Source: Nitrospira sp. (GTDB taxonomy: Bacteria > Nitrospirota > Nitrospiria > Nitrospirales > Nitrospiraceae). Taken from it: a stretch of DNA of 64,000 nucleotides. A program made the position numbers and the translations under genes. Numbering within the stretch: the first letter of the stretch is position 1; every line of letters begins with the position of its first letter. The notes beneath the pieces are model-generated. The model ran no database searches. It saw only the letters and a list, made by a program, of their open reading frames with translations, and was not told the DNA's origin. Of this stretch, positions 44,648 to 55,448 are shown one piece after another. The stretch lies in the NCBI GenBank assembly GCA_016788885.1, contig JAEURX010000052.1, positions 186,001 to 250,000 on the forward strand, in the 5' to 3' direction.

Positions 44648-45787
44648 TCAACGGGTCTCGCTTGAGAGCCGTACATACTCATTGCCGGGCAATTGCCGAA
44701 TGCAATTTTTCAATTCCAACGAGAGCAAGAGCGCCGAGACATGAGCGGCAGGCAGTCCGCTTCGCCGAATGACCTCATCGATCGACTGCGGCAGGACCGA
44801 CACAGCATCATACACATGCGCCTCGTCCGCGCCTAACTCAAGGCTTCGCCGATTGTGTCCCGCACCCCGCGCACTCAGCTGCTCACGGAATGGGACATCC
44901 AGTTGCGGCAGCAATTCCTCGAGAATATCCTGCGCCGACTCGACCAACCTCGCACCATCCTTGAGCAGACTATTCGGACCTCGGCTATTCTCCGCGTTGA
45001 CAAAGCCCGGCACCGCAAACACTTCGCGCCCCTGCTCGCCGGCCAATCGTGCAGTAATGAGTGACCCGCTCTGCACGGCGGCCTCCGTCACCACGACACC
45101 CAATGACAGTCCGCTGATGATCCGATTGCGGCGGGGAAAGTGATAACTGTGCGGCGCGGCCCCCAACGGCAGTTCGGACAGCACCGCACCCTGCTGCGCA
45201 ATCGACTCGCGCAACTGCCGGTGATCGGCCGGATACGTACGGTCCAGGCCGCAGCCCATCACCGCAACCGTCCGCCCCTGTCCAGACAGAGCCCCGCGGT
45301 GCGCGGCCGCATCCACTCCGCGAGCTAATCCGCTGACGATCGTAAATCCCAGCGCTGCCAGCTCACACGCCAACGCCTCCGCAAATGCCCGGCCCGCCGG
45401 ACTCACTTTCCGCGTCCCGACAATGGCCACGGCGCGCCGGTCGGTCTCCACTAACGTACCTTGAACATAGAGCAACGGTGGCGGGTCCGGAATCCCCTTC
45501 AGCGGCACGGGATACTGTGAGTCCAGATAGGTCAGTACCGTGATCCGTCGCCGCTGCAACTGATCCAACTCACCGTCCAGTTGCTTGACTGCCGCTGAAG
45601 CAGGCCCACGGCGGATCGCCTCGGCCAGTTGTGGCCGGCATCCGACCTCTTCCAAATCGGCCTGCGTGGCCGAGAATACTGCGTCCGGAGACCCGAAGGC
45701 CTGCACCAGCTTGAGCAGAATCGCGTCTCCCACTCCGGGAATCGCGCGAAGCATCAGCCAGGGTCGGAGAGACTGACTATTCACCAT
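44648..45787 (-). CDS. dprA: DNA-processing protein DprA
   Basis: The 379-residue product has an N-terminal helix-hairpin-helix-like part (RAIPGVGDAILLKLVQAFG), the DprA/Smf Rossmann core (VAIVGTRKVSPAGRAFAEAL, GLARGVDAAAHRGAL, VMGCGLDRTYPADHRQL, FPRRNRIISGLSLGVVVTEA) and a C-terminal winged helix. It loads RecA on incoming single-stranded DNA in transformation. The ATG at 45787 is chosen over the one 12 codons upstream because the latter's extra residues are atypical; neither has a strong ribosome-binding site. Confidence 0.93.
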   Translation of the reverse strand: MVNSQSLRPWLMLRAIPGVGDAILLKLVQAFGSPDAVFSATQADLEEVGCRPQLAEAIRRGPASAAVKQLDGELDQLQRRRITVLTYLDSQYPVPLKGIPDPPPLLYVQGTLVETDRRAVAIVGTRKVSPAGRAFAEALACELAALGFTIVSGLARGVDAAAHRGALSGQGRTVAVMGCGLDRTYPADHRQLRESIAQQGAVLSELPLGAAPHSYHFPRRNRIISGLSLGVVVTEAAVQSGSLITARLAGEQGREVFAVPGFVNAENSRGPNSLLKDGARLVESAQDILEELLPQLDVPFREQLSARGAGHNRRSLELGADEAHVYDAVSVLPQSIDEVIRRSGLPAAHVSALLLSLELKNCIRQLPGNEYVRLSSETR

Positions 45788-45900
45788 CGTCCAATCTCTT
45801 GTCGCATGACCGGAACGATCCAAGAATCGTTGTGCTGGGGAATGCCGGTGCAGTTGGGGGATGTCCGATCAGAATTGGCCGCGGCAAGCGATGAGTCGTG

Positions 45901-47412
45901 CTATATCACGACCAAGTCGAACTGCTCCAGGTGCAACCGCTCGTCCGGAGTCACCAGAATCTTGGCGCTATACCGTCGCTCAAGATCTTCGACTCCTGAC
46001 TGCTCCTGCTCCTGTAACAGCAAGGCGACAGCGGGATGCGCGCCAACCACCACACGCTGTTGTTCGATTTCATGACCGAGTCGTCGCACTTCTCGGAAAA
46101 TTTCGTACGCTACCGACATGGGAGACTTGGTGTACCCGCGTCCATCGCAGTAGTGACAGGGCTCCGACAGGGACCGGAGCAAATCCTCCCGCACACGCTC
46201 GCGGGAAATTTCAATCAATCCGAGATCTGAGACTCGTGAAATTCTAGTGCGCGCCTTGTCCGACGACATGGCATCCACCAACGCGTGGTAGACCTTGTCG
46301 CGATTCTTCTCGCGTTCCATATCGATGAAATCGACGATGATGATCCCGCCGATCCCTCGCAGCTTGACCTGGTAGGCGATCTCTCGCGCCGCTTCCAAAT
46401 TGTTCCGCAGAATGGTTTCTTCTTGATCCCGTTTACCGACGAAGCGACCGGTGTTCACATCAATGACCGTCATGGCTTCGGTGTGATCGATGACCAGATA
46501 GCCACCGGACTTGAGCCACACTTTTCGACTCATGGCACGGGCAATCTCCTGTTCTACCCCCAAGTAGTCGAAGAGGCTCTCTTCCTTGTCGTAAAAATGG
46601 ATGCGTGAGGTTTGTTCGGGAGAGAACCGCTGCACGAAGCCCTTGATCGCGTTGTATTCCTCCCGCGAATCGATCAACAATCGGTCGACCCGCCGACCGA
46701 ACAGATCACGCACCACGCGGAAGCTCAAACTCAAATCGCTATGCAGCAGACTGGGAGCCGGCTGCTGATCACGTTTCGTCAGGATGTCCTGCCACAAGAC
46801 ATGCAGAAACTCGACGTCGGAGCGCAACTCTTCTTCTTTGACCCCTTCGCTGACCGTCCGGACGATATAGCCGTAACCCGGCCGACGCGCCCGCTTCATG
46901 ATCTCTTTCAGGCGCGCCCGCTCTTCATCACGGGGAATCCGCCTGGACACGCCGATATGCTCCACCGTCGGCATAAACACCAGGTAGCGGCCCGGCAACG
47001 ACACATACGTCGTCACACGCGACCCCTTTGTCCCGATCGGCCCCTTGGAAATCTGGACCACGACCTCCTGCCCTTCCGACAACAACTCCTCGATGGGCTT
47101 GGAGCTTTGTCGCTTGGGCTTGGGCACCTCAGAATCTTTATTGTCTTCGTCATCACCTTCCACGAGCGTGTCGCCCTGTTCGACATCCATGGACAGGTCG
47201 GACACATGCATGAACGCCGCTTTCTCCAGCCCGATATCGATGAACGCCGCCTGCATACCTGGCAACACTTTGGCTACCCGCCCCTTGTAAATGTTGCCGA
47301 CGTAGTCCTGGTCCTTGGCGCGATCACCATACAAATCCGTCACTACGCCGTTGTCCAACACCGCCACACGGGTTTCTTCCCGCGCGATACTGATTGCGAT
47401 CTCCACACCCAT
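45901..47412 (-). CDS. rng: Ribonuclease G
   Basis: The 503-residue endoribonuclease has an S1 RNA-binding domain (GNIYKGRVAKVLPGMQAAFI), an acidic insert (residues about 82-100), and the RNase E/G catalytic core. The core includes SGGYLVIDHTEAMTVIDVNT, IIIVDFIDMEREKNRDKV and the zinc-linker CHYCDGRGYTKSP. It matches RNase G in length, since the long RNase E C-terminus is absent. It should process 16S rRNA and mRNAs. It is the last gene downstream of the mreBCD-mrdA-rodA group. Confidence 0.92.
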   Translation of the reverse strand: MGVEIAISIAREETRVAVLDNGVVTDLYGDRAKDQDYVGNIYKGRVAKVLPGMQAAFIDIGLEKAAFMHVSDLSMDVEQGDTLVEGDDEDNKDSEVPKPKRQSSKPIEELLSEGQEVVVQISKGPIGTKGSRVTTYVSLPGRYLVFMPTVEHIGVSRRIPRDEERARLKEIMKRARRPGYGYIVRTVSEGVKEEELRSDVEFLHVLWQDILTKRDQQPAPSLLHSDLSLSFRVVRDLFGRRVDRLLIDSREEYNAIKGFVQRFSPEQTSRIHFYDKEESLFDYLGVEQEIARAMSRKVWLKSGGYLVIDHTEAMTVIDVNTGRFVGKRDQEETILRNNLEAAREIAYQVKLRGIGGIIIVDFIDMEREKNRDKVYHALVDAMSSDKARTRISRVSDLGLIEISRERVREDLLRSLSEPCHYCDGRGYTKSPMSVAYEIFREVRRLGHEIEQQRVVVGAHPAVALLLQEQEQSGVEDLERRYSAKILVTPDERLHLEQFDLVVI

Positions 47413-47554
47413 ACACGCTCCTTTAACCCCAGATCGGTCGGATCGGCAGACGCACGCGGACGGATGTCCGGGTTCTTTCGTCTCGCCGATGGTCCGGCGC
47501 CCATCTGGTTCACATGGTTATTTCACAACAAGTCGGCCCCTGTCCAGGCATGGC

Positions 47555-48676
47555 CTAGTAAAACAGGGTCAGCCGACGTCGCTTCACATTCAATAACAAA
47601 CCCAATGACGCCATGGTCATGATGGTCGCGCTCCCCCCATAACTCACCAGTGGAAGCGGAATCCCGACGATGGGAAACATCCCCGCAGTCATGCCGATAT
47701 TGACCACCACGCAAAAGCACAGCATGGCGACAATACCCGCCGCGAGCAACGCCCCGAGCGTATCCTTCGCACGCGCGGCAATTTCCAATGACACCCATAT
47801 TAGCGCGATAAACAGGGCCAGCAGGACCAGCACGCCGACAAACCCCCATTCCTCCGCATAGACGGCAAACACAAAATCGGTATGGCCTTCTGGCAGGAAC
47901 TTCAGCTGACTTTGGGTGCCGCCGTACAGGCCCTTCCCGGACAATTCCCCTGAGCCGATAGCTATTCTCGATTGCAGCGCATGGTAGCCCTTGCCGCCCG
48001 GATCATAATCCGGATCCACAAAGGCCATGACCCGTTCTCGCTGGTAGTCGTGGAGTGAGGCCCAAACCATCTCCCAGACAAACGGAAACAACATGACCGA
48101 GAGCAACAGAATAATTCCCAAGGCTTTGGAACGGACGCCGACCATTAGCAGCATCGCCGCATAGACCGCTAAAAAGCTCAAGCCACTCCCCAAATCCGGC
48201 TGCTTGAGAATCAGGAGAAGCCCCGGCAGTACGATCAGACCAGGCAAGACCACCCGATGCAACCAGCCGACTCGAGGTGCCCGGGAGTAATAGTTGGCCA
48301 ACACCAGCACCAGCACCAATTTGGCAAATTCCGACGGTTGAAACGCGAACGGGCCGATCGGAATCCAGCGCTGTGCCCCGCGGCTCGATTTCCCCATGAA
48401 CAACACGATCGCGAGCATGATTAGAATGACCGCATAGGTCGGATACGCCAAGCGCGCAATCTTGTGATAATCGGATAGGTACATCACCAGAAACGCGACG
48501 GTCCCTAGGAGAATCCAGACGAGCTGTTTGAGATAAAAGGGGAAGGCGGTGTCCTGAGAATGCGTCACGCTGTAAATCGACAGCACCCCGACCGACAGGA
48601 TGACGGCGATCAGCCCCATGAAGCGAAGATCGAAACTATCCAACCCTCGGCTGTCGATCACCCGATCAATCATCAC
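47555..48676 (-). CDS. rodA: Rod-shape protein RodA (SEDS glycosyltransferase)
   Basis: The 373-residue membrane protein has about ten hydrophobic segments and the SEDS motifs RWIPIGPFAFQPSEFAKLVL, KQPDLGSGLSFLAVY and IGIPLPLVSYGGSATIM. It polymerises lipid II in lateral-wall peptidoglycan synthesis with PBP2. Its ATG overlaps the mrdA stop codon by 4 bases (ATGA), so the two partners are translationally coupled. Confidence 0.95.
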   Translation of the reverse strand: MMIDRVIDSRGLDSFDLRFMGLIAVILSVGVLSIYSVTHSQDTAFPFYLKQLVWILLGTVAFLVMYLSDYHKIARLAYPTYAVILIMLAIVLFMGKSSRGAQRWIPIGPFAFQPSEFAKLVLVLVLANYYSRAPRVGWLHRVVLPGLIVLPGLLLILKQPDLGSGLSFLAVYAAMLLMVGVRSKALGIILLLSVMLFPFVWEMVWASLHDYQRERVMAFVDPDYDPGGKGYHALQSRIAIGSGELSGKGLYGGTQSQLKFLPEGHTDFVFAVYAEEWGFVGVLVLLALFIALIWVSLEIAARAKDTLGALLAAGIVAMLCFCVVVNIGMTAGMFPIVGIPLPLVSYGGSATIMTMASLGLLLNVKRRRLTLFY

Positions 48677-50556
48677 AAGTTCGGCCGCGCATCAACCGGT
48701 CCAGCAGGTGACTTGGCTCGCCCGCTCGCCGGAACTCCCTGAAGCATCTGGGGATAGGCTTTCACATAGGCTTCAATGACATCCTTGGCCAGGGGCGCGG
48801 CAGCCGATCCACCATGCCCCATGTGCTCGGCCAGAACCGCCACAGCGATACGCGGCGACTCAACCGGGGCGAACGCGACAAACCAGGCGTGATCCCGAAA
48901 TTTCTTCGGGATGTCTTTTTCCGGTCCGGTACGCAGCGCCGCCGTCTGAGCCGTTCCGGTTTTTCCGCCGATCGTCACCAGGGGAGACTTGGCCCGTGTC
49001 GCAGTTCCTTTGGTCACCACGTCGGCCAAGGCTGATTTGATCAGCGCAAGGGTCGCCGGCTTGACCGCTACTTTCCCTCGAATCGTCGGTGGAAACTCGG
49101 CCCGATCTCCAGTCGTACGGTTCATCACCGCCTGTACCAGGCGCGGCTTGATCGACACGCCGTCGTTCGCCACCGTCCCGATCACGCTGGCCATCTGCAG
49201 CGGCGTCACGGTGACATATCCCTGTCCGATGGCGGCAGAAATGGTTTCGCCCGGGTACCAGGGCTGATTGCGCGCCTTCTGCTTCCACGCCGTGGACGGC
49301 ACAATGCCCACGCGTTCCGACGGCAACTCGACGCCGGTTTCCTGCCCGAGTCCGAACTGCTTCGCATATTCGGCAATCGTATCGATCCCCATGCGCTGAC
49401 CGACGGTATAAAAATAGACGTCACAGGAGTGGATCAACGCCTCGTTCAAATCCACCGATCCATGACCGCCCTGCTTCCAGTCATGAAATAGCCGATTACC
49501 GAATTGATAGCCGCCGTTACAACGCACCATCGTCGAGGGCGTCACCGTGTTGGATTCGAGCGCAGCCGCCGCCATCACGACTTTAAAGGTCGATCCCGGA
49601 GGATATTGTCCTTGCGTGGCGCGATTGTTCAACGGACGACGCTCGTTCTGAACGATCTCGACCCATTGCTTATTCGTCAATTCTTTCGACAACACGTTGG
49701 GATCGAATCCGGGACGGCTGGCCATGGCCAAAATATCGCCGTTCGTAGGGTCAAGCGCGACGATGGCGCCGGATTCCTCGCCCAACAGATCCTCGGCTGT
49801 CTTCTGAAGACGGGCATCGATGGTGAGATACAGGTCATCCCCCGCTACCGGCTTGTCCGACACGATGGCGCGTTTCTCATGGCCTAAGGCATCGACCTCG
49901 ACACTTTTCTGCCCCGCGCGCCCGCGCACCTGGCGATCGAACCACTTTTCGACTCCATATTGTCCGACGATGCTGCCTTGATGAAGATCGGCGAAATCGG
50001 GTTTTTCCAATTGATCGGCCGATACTTCTCCGACATAGCCCAACAGATGCGCCGCCACAGCTCCGGCAGGATAGTTCCGCTGGGACTCGACTTGGATCAT
50101 CACGCCCGGCAAATCCAGCCGGTGAGATTCGATCAGTGTCGCCTCGCGCAAGGTCAGCCGATCTTTGATCTTGCGAGGCTGTAATTTGCCTCCCTTGCCG
50201 GTCGACAGCTTCTTCTGAATCAGTTCGGGCTCAAGGCTGAGCAGCGAGGCTAATTGTGCCACCAGTGCTCCGCGATCCTTCACATCTTCCAAGGTCACGT
50301 ACAGGGCGAAACTCGGAACATTGTTGGCCAGCAGAATGCCGTTCCGGTCGAAAATTAGTCCGCGCGCCGGCTCCAGCACCACGGAACGCGTTCGGTTGTT
50401 CTCGGAGAGATCCCTGTAGTATGGACCCTCTCGAATCTGCAGGTGCCATAGACGTAAGGCGAGCAGGCCCACCACCAACAGGAGGCCCACGCGCAGAATG
50501 ACCAATCTCCGCTGAAGATCCAGGAGTTCGGAATCGTTGAATCCTGCCGTTGCCAT
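48673..50556 (-). CDS. mrdA: Penicillin-binding protein 2
   Basis: The 627-residue transpeptidase has one N-terminal membrane helix (about 20-36), a dimerisation domain (RTRSVVLEPARGLIFDRNG) and the penicillin-binding core with Ser322 in STFK, SCD and KTGTAQ. It cross-links the lateral wall with RodA. It lies between mreD and rodA in the usual rod-shape order. Confidence 0.96.
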   Translation of the reverse strand: MATAGFNDSELLDLQRRLVILRVGLLLVVGLLALRLWHLQIREGPYYRDLSENNRTRSVVLEPARGLIFDRNGILLANNVPSFALYVTLEDVKDRGALVAQLASLLSLEPELIQKKLSTGKGGKLQPRKIKDRLTLREATLIESHRLDLPGVMIQVESQRNYPAGAVAAHLLGYVGEVSADQLEKPDFADLHQGSIVGQYGVEKWFDRQVRGRAGQKSVEVDALGHEKRAIVSDKPVAGDDLYLTIDARLQKTAEDLLGEESGAIVALDPTNGDILAMASRPGFDPNVLSKELTNKQWVEIVQNERRPLNNRATQGQYPPGSTFKVVMAAAALESNTVTPSTMVRCNGGYQFGNRLFHDWKQGGHGSVDLNEALIHSCDVYFYTVGQRMGIDTIAEYAKQFGLGQETGVELPSERVGIVPSTAWKQKARNQPWYPGETISAAIGQGYVTVTPLQMASVIGTVANDGVSIKPRLVQAVMNRTTGDRAEFPPTIRGKVAVKPATLALIKSALADVVTKGTATRAKSPLVTIGGKTGTAQTAALRTGPEKDIPKKFRDHAWFVAFAPVESPRIAVAVLAEHMGHGGSAAAPLAKDVIEAYVKAYPQMLQGVPASGRAKSPAGPVDARPNL

Positions 50557-50601
50557 GCTCGCCTACTCGTCCCTGACTCCACGAAGGAGATCGGGCCTGA
50601 T

Positions 50602-51102
50602 TTAGAGGGCCCCTTCCGTCACCATACGATCATCAGACCAGCGTTCCCGGAACAAGAGGTACAGTCCAGCTCCGATGCCAGCGTCGAGCCCTGCTTGCAC
50701 CAGAATCGTCGAGCGCACCCCCAGCCACACTTCATCTAAGCCGGCAGGATTCATCGAATAGAGAAACACCGCACTCGACAGGCAGGAAATAATCGCCAAT
50801 CCCGCCGTCATGACGGCCGGCGTAATATGCGCCATGTGGCGTCCGGCCAATCCGGCGAGGAAGCCGCTTCCGCCTTTCGTGACCACGTTGATCCACAGAT
50901 CCCCCGCAGACAACATGTCTTGAAAGCAGCCCAGGATGAGACCGAGGATTAGCCCATCGAGTTCGCCGCCGAGAAACCCCACGAGGCAGGCGGCCACCAA
51001 TCCCAGGTCAGGACGTACGCCAAACACACTGAGGTAATGCAGCAACGTGGTCTGAAAGGGGACGACGACCAACGCCAGGAGGAGGTACAGGAGAAACTTC
51101 AT
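50602..51102 (-). CDS. mreD: Rod-shape protein MreD
   Basis: The 166-residue membrane protein has about five hydrophobic segments and the MreD pattern (VRPDLGLVAACLVGFLGGEL, GLILGCFQDMLSAG). It is part of the MreBCD elongation complex. The gene overlaps the mreC stop by 4 bases and is followed 45 bases later by mrdA. Confidence 0.9.
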   Translation of the reverse strand: MKFLLYLLLALVVVPFQTTLLHYLSVFGVRPDLGLVAACLVGFLGGELDGLILGLILGCFQDMLSAGDLWINVVTKGGSGFLAGLAGRHMAHITPAVMTAGLAIISCLSSAVFLYSMNPAGLDEVWLGVRSTILVQAGLDAGIGAGLYLLFRERWSDDRMVTEGAL

Positions 51103-51980
51103 GGTTTCTTTCGATCCCCATGAATTTCCTGCAGCAGCTTCTGTGCCGCCTCGGCATCATCATAGGGGGCCGTGATGATGAGCACTTCGTCCAACTTGGA
51201 GAGATCGACTTCCGGCTCGATCTCGGCCGACTGAAACAGGTCTCCCTCTGACTTTTCGACCTGGGTCAATCCTCCAATGGCCAACCCACGGGGAAATGCG
51301 CCCGTCAACCCGGATGTAACCACTCGATCGCCGGCCTGCACTCGCGACAAAAGCGGAATATATTTCAGCCGTGCGCGCCCGTTGCTGGTGCCTTCAACGA
51401 TGCCTTCGTCACGAGTCCGCTGCACCACGCCGGCAATGGCGTTGTTGGGATCGGTCACGAGCAAGACGACAGACGACGTCGAATTGGTTTTGACGATGCG
51501 CCCGACAACCCCGGCTGGAGTCACCACACCCATTTCGGTCCGCACCCCGTCGCTTTCACCTTTGTTGAGAATCATGCCACGGTACCAGTTCGTGGCATCA
51601 CGACCGATGACCTGCGCAGCCAGCGTTTGCGAGGGCGATTGCTGTTTGAAGTTCAGCAGCGACTCATACCGCTGCGCCGCCACGACGGACTCTCGCAATT
51701 GATTGTTCTGCCCCTTGAGCAATTCGATATCGCGCCGGAGCTGGCGGTTTTCTTCATGCACAGTCTGCAGGGCGACGTAGCCGTTCCAAGTTTCGGAAAT
51801 CCCATGATCCACAGAGGAAAACGCGGCGAGCGGCAGGCTGAGAACCTGCCCCAGCGGGCCACCGACGTACTGCAACAACCGCTGGCTTTGGCTAGGAAGC
51901 AGAAAAAGGGCGACAAGCAGGCAGGCGAACAAGACGATGGCGAGACGCCGGGTGCCGTATGTAGAGCGCGATATAGCCAT
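51099..51980 (-). CDS. mreC: Rod-shape protein MreC
   Basis: The product (293 residues from the ATG at 51980) has one N-terminal membrane helix (LAIVLFACLLVALFLLPSQS), a coiled coil (about 70-105) and the MreC beta-barrels (VIGRDATNWYRGMILNKGES, VVTSGLTGAFPRGLAIGGL). It links MreB to the wall synthases on the periplasmic side. A GTG two codons upstream is an alternative start. It follows mreB by 18 bases. Confidence 0.93.
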   Translation of the reverse strand: MAISRSTYGTRRLAIVLFACLLVALFLLPSQSQRLLQYVGGPLGQVLSLPLAAFSSVDHGISETWNGYVALQTVHEENRQLRRDIELLKGQNNQLRESVVAAQRYESLLNFKQQSPSQTLAAQVIGRDATNWYRGMILNKGESDGVRTEMGVVTPAGVVGRIVKTNSTSSVVLLVTDPNNAIAGVVQRTRDEGIVEGTSNGRARLKYIPLLSRVQAGDRVVTSGLTGAFPRGLAIGGLTQVEKSEGDLFQSAEIEPEVDLSKLDEVLIITAPYDDAEAAQKLLQEIHGDRKKP

Positions 51981-51998
51981 CCACACTCGGGATGGAGG

Positions 51999-53078
<1,080 letters not shown>

Positions 53079-53096
53079 TCAGCAGTGTCGACGCGC

Positions 53097-53555
53097 TCAA
53101 TCCGACACATCCAACTGTCCGCTCTCCAGTACCTGCGTCTTGGCGATGTCATCACCCAATCGACGCCCCTGCTCATTCCCAATGACCAACAACCCTTCCA
53201 ACGACAGCACCGCGCCCCAGCCAATCCAACCCACATACGGAATTTCAAACGCCAACTGGGCAAGCCCGCAGGGCAGATTGCGAATGATCGACTCCCGGAA
53301 GCCCGCCGGATCCCGTGTTCGTGGGACAATGGTTTGAAGTCCGATGAGCCGCTTCCCGACACTGCGACCACCACCAAATCCGTCGGCCAGCAGGATGTAG
53401 GCAAGTCCGGCAAGAACACCGATCGGAGGGACTAATTTGCTCGCCGCCGCCACGATCAGGAGATCGATCGTTTTGGCGATGAAGCGATTCAGCACCTGGG
53501 CCTTGGGATAGACACCCAGTTCCACCGGGCTGTGCCCGATTGCCTCCTCCGCCAC
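53097..53555 (-). CDS. RDD-family membrane protein
   Basis: The 152-residue product has the RDD domain: an N-terminal RFIAKTIDLLIV (Arg-Asp pattern), hydrophobic segments at about 30-47 and 52-68, and GGGRSVGKRLIGLQTIVPRT. The family is membrane bound and of unclear function. It precedes mreB by 48 bases on the same strand and diverges from the SurA_N gene. Confidence 0.8.
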   Translation of the reverse strand: MAEEAIGHSPVELGVYPKAQVLNRFIAKTIDLLIVAAASKLVPPIGVLAGLAYILLADGFGGGRSVGKRLIGLQTIVPRTRDPAGFRESIIRNLPCGLAQLAFEIPYVGWIGWGAVLSLEGLLVIGNEQGRRLGDDIAKTQVLESGQLDVSD

Positions 53556-53716
53556 CGGAAATCTCCCAATTCTTCGACACTATAACAAATCTCTCGGACC
53601 TGCACAAACAAAGTCGCAATCTTCTCACACCCGCTCTCCATGCGATTCTGGCTCTTGCCTTTGCTGTCGCCGCCTGAGTAGAATCCGTGAAACATTGCCG
53701 ACAAGAGGCGTTCTCA

Positions 53717-54415
53717 ATGATCAAACTGCTCCGCGAAGCCGCTCACGACTATCCTTGGTTTTTGAAATCCATCATGGGCATCCTCGCCCTCGCGTTCGTC
53801 ATTACGATGGGCTGGTGGGGATTCGGCCAGCAAAGCGATAACGTGGTGGCGTCCGTCGGTGACCAGATCGTCCCGCTCGACGAATATCGACGAGCCTATG
53901 AAAATACGTATCGTTTCTACAAGGACAAGGGACAGAACGAGATTAAAGACGAGTTCCTCAAGCAGTTCGTGTTGGACCAGCTCATCGACAATCGCATGTG
54001 GCTGCACGTGGCGAAAGAGATGGGCCTCACGGTGTCGGACGAAGATTTGCGGAAAGCGATCATGCAGCGAACAGAGTTTCAGAAGAACGGCAGCTTCGAC
54101 CCCGAGTCCTATCGCCGCCTGCTGGCAGCCAATCGTCTCACTCCCGCATCGTTCGAAGCGATGGAAGCCAAGGACATTCTCACCAATAAAGCCCGGCTGG
54201 TCATCATGGACGCCGTGGCCTTGACCCCATCGGAATATGCCGAGGCGCAGACCCTGGCCTCACGCGAAGGGGAATCTGATCCGGCCAAAGCTGCGATCAT
54301 CAAGGAGCGGGTGCATCAGAATCTGTTGTTCCAAAAACAACAGCGTGCCCTGATGGCCTACTCGGAATCGATGAAGAGCAAAGTCCCCGTCAAAATCCAC
54401 AAAGAACTCATGTAG
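53717..54415 (+). CDS. SurA_N/PpiD-like membrane-anchored protein, no PPIase domain
   Basis: The 232-residue protein has an N-terminal membrane anchor (IMGILALAFVITMGWWGFG) followed by a SurA_N/PpiD-type helical domain (VVASVGDQIVPLDEYRRAYE, LDQLIDNRMWLHVAKEMGL, FQKNGSFDPESYRRLLAANR). No parvulin domain follows, so it is a chaperone-like holdase rather than an isomerase. The ATG at 53717 follows AGAGGCG. It ends within 8 bases of the convergent queA stop. Confidence 0.85.
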   Translation: MIKLLREAAHDYPWFLKSIMGILALAFVITMGWWGFGQQSDNVVASVGDQIVPLDEYRRAYENTYRFYKDKGQNEIKDEFLKQFVLDQLIDNRMWLHVAKEMGLTVSDEDLRKAIMQRTEFQKNGSFDPESYRRLLAANRLTPASFEAMEAKDILTNKARLVIMDAVALTPSEYAEAQTLASREGESDPAKAAIIKERVHQNLLFQKQQRALMAYSESMKSKVPVKIHKELM

Positions 54416-55448
54416 CGCTCGGCCATCCCGTCCCGAGCAACATCGCGTCCCCATAACTGTAAAACCGGTACCGTTGCGCCACCGCCTCCTGATAGGCAGC
54501 GCGCAATGATTCCACACCCACGAACGCGGACACCAACATCAGCAATGTAGTCCGTGGCAAATGAAAGTTCGTCACCAGCGCATCGATTACTTGAAACTGA
54601 AATCCTGGCGTGATGAACAGCTCAGCCGGTCCCTGAAACGGCTCGATGCCACGTCCTCCGCTGGCCGCCGTCTCCAGCGCGCGCACCACGGTGGTCCCGA
54701 CCGCCACCACACGATTCCCGCGCCGTTGCGTCCGGTGGATCTGCTCGACCGTGGAGGCTGACACCTCCACCTGCTCCGCCAACATCCGGTGGTCCTGGAT
54801 GTGCTCGCTCTTCACGCTGCGAAATGTGCCGGGGCCGACGTGTAGCGTCACCTGCGTCAACCCGATTCCCTTGGTCGTCAGCGACTCCAACAATGCCTCG
54901 GTGAAATGCAGCCCTGCAGTCGGCGCCGCAATCGCACCTTCATGTTGTGCAAACACCGTCTGGTACCATCCCTGATCTTCCGGTGACGGATCACGCTTGA
55001 TATACGGCGGGAGCGGCATCGTGCCGGCCGCGTGCATGAGGTCGTACACAGTGGTGACGCCTCTGACCAGCAACGTAGTGCGAGCCTGGCTCCGTTCCAC
55101 GATCTCGCCGCTGGCGCCACCCGGGAAATCAATCATGGCCCCCGGTCGGAAACGTCCCTTGATCAACACCTCCCACACATTGTGCCCAAGGTCCTGCACA
55201 AACAGTAGATCCAAACATTTGCCGTTCGATCGCACCTGCGCAGGGACTCGTGCAGGCATCACTTTGGTATTGTTCACGACCACCAGATCGCCGGGACGGA
55301 GTAGGAAGGGCAGATCCCCCACGCGGCGATGGGTCCTTGCACCACTCGCTCGCTCCATGACCAGTAATCGCGCCTGATCGCGTGGGAGCACAGGATGGTC
55401 GGCCACAAGCGCCGGGTCGAATGGGAAGTCGAACTCGCTGAGCAGCAT
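54408..55448 (-). CDS. queA: tRNA queuosine ribosyltransferase-isomerase QueA
   Basis: The 346-residue enzyme transfers the ribosyl group of SAM to preQ1 in tRNA to give epoxyqueuosine. Family segments visible are FDFPFDPALVADHPVLPRDQ, GDLVVVNNTKVMPAR, APTAGLHFTEALL, TLHVGPGTF and TNFHLPRTTLLMLVSAF. Its ATG overlaps the stop of the SpoIID-like gene by one base (TAATG). Confidence 0.95.
   Translation of the reverse strand: MLLSEFDFPFDPALVADHPVLPRDQARLLVMERASGARTHRRVGDLPFLLRPGDLVVVNNTKVMPARVPAQVRSNGKCLDLLFVQDLGHNVWEVLIKGRFRPGAMIDFPGGASGEIVERSQARTTLLVRGVTTVYDLMHAAGTMPLPPYIKRDPSPEDQGWYQTVFAQHEGAIAAPTAGLHFTEALLESLTTKGIGLTQVTLHVGPGTFRSVKSEHIQDHRMLAEQVEVSASTVEQIHRTQRRGNRVVAVGTTVVRALETAASGGRGIEPFQGPAELFITPGFQFQVIDALVTNFHLPRTTLLMLVSAFVGVESLRAAYQEAVAQRYRFYSYGDAMLLGTGWPSAT

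Noticed and set aside
46612-47622. 336-codon plus-strand frame opposite rng
   Set aside because: It is a shadow of the ribonuclease G gene, with no independent evidence.
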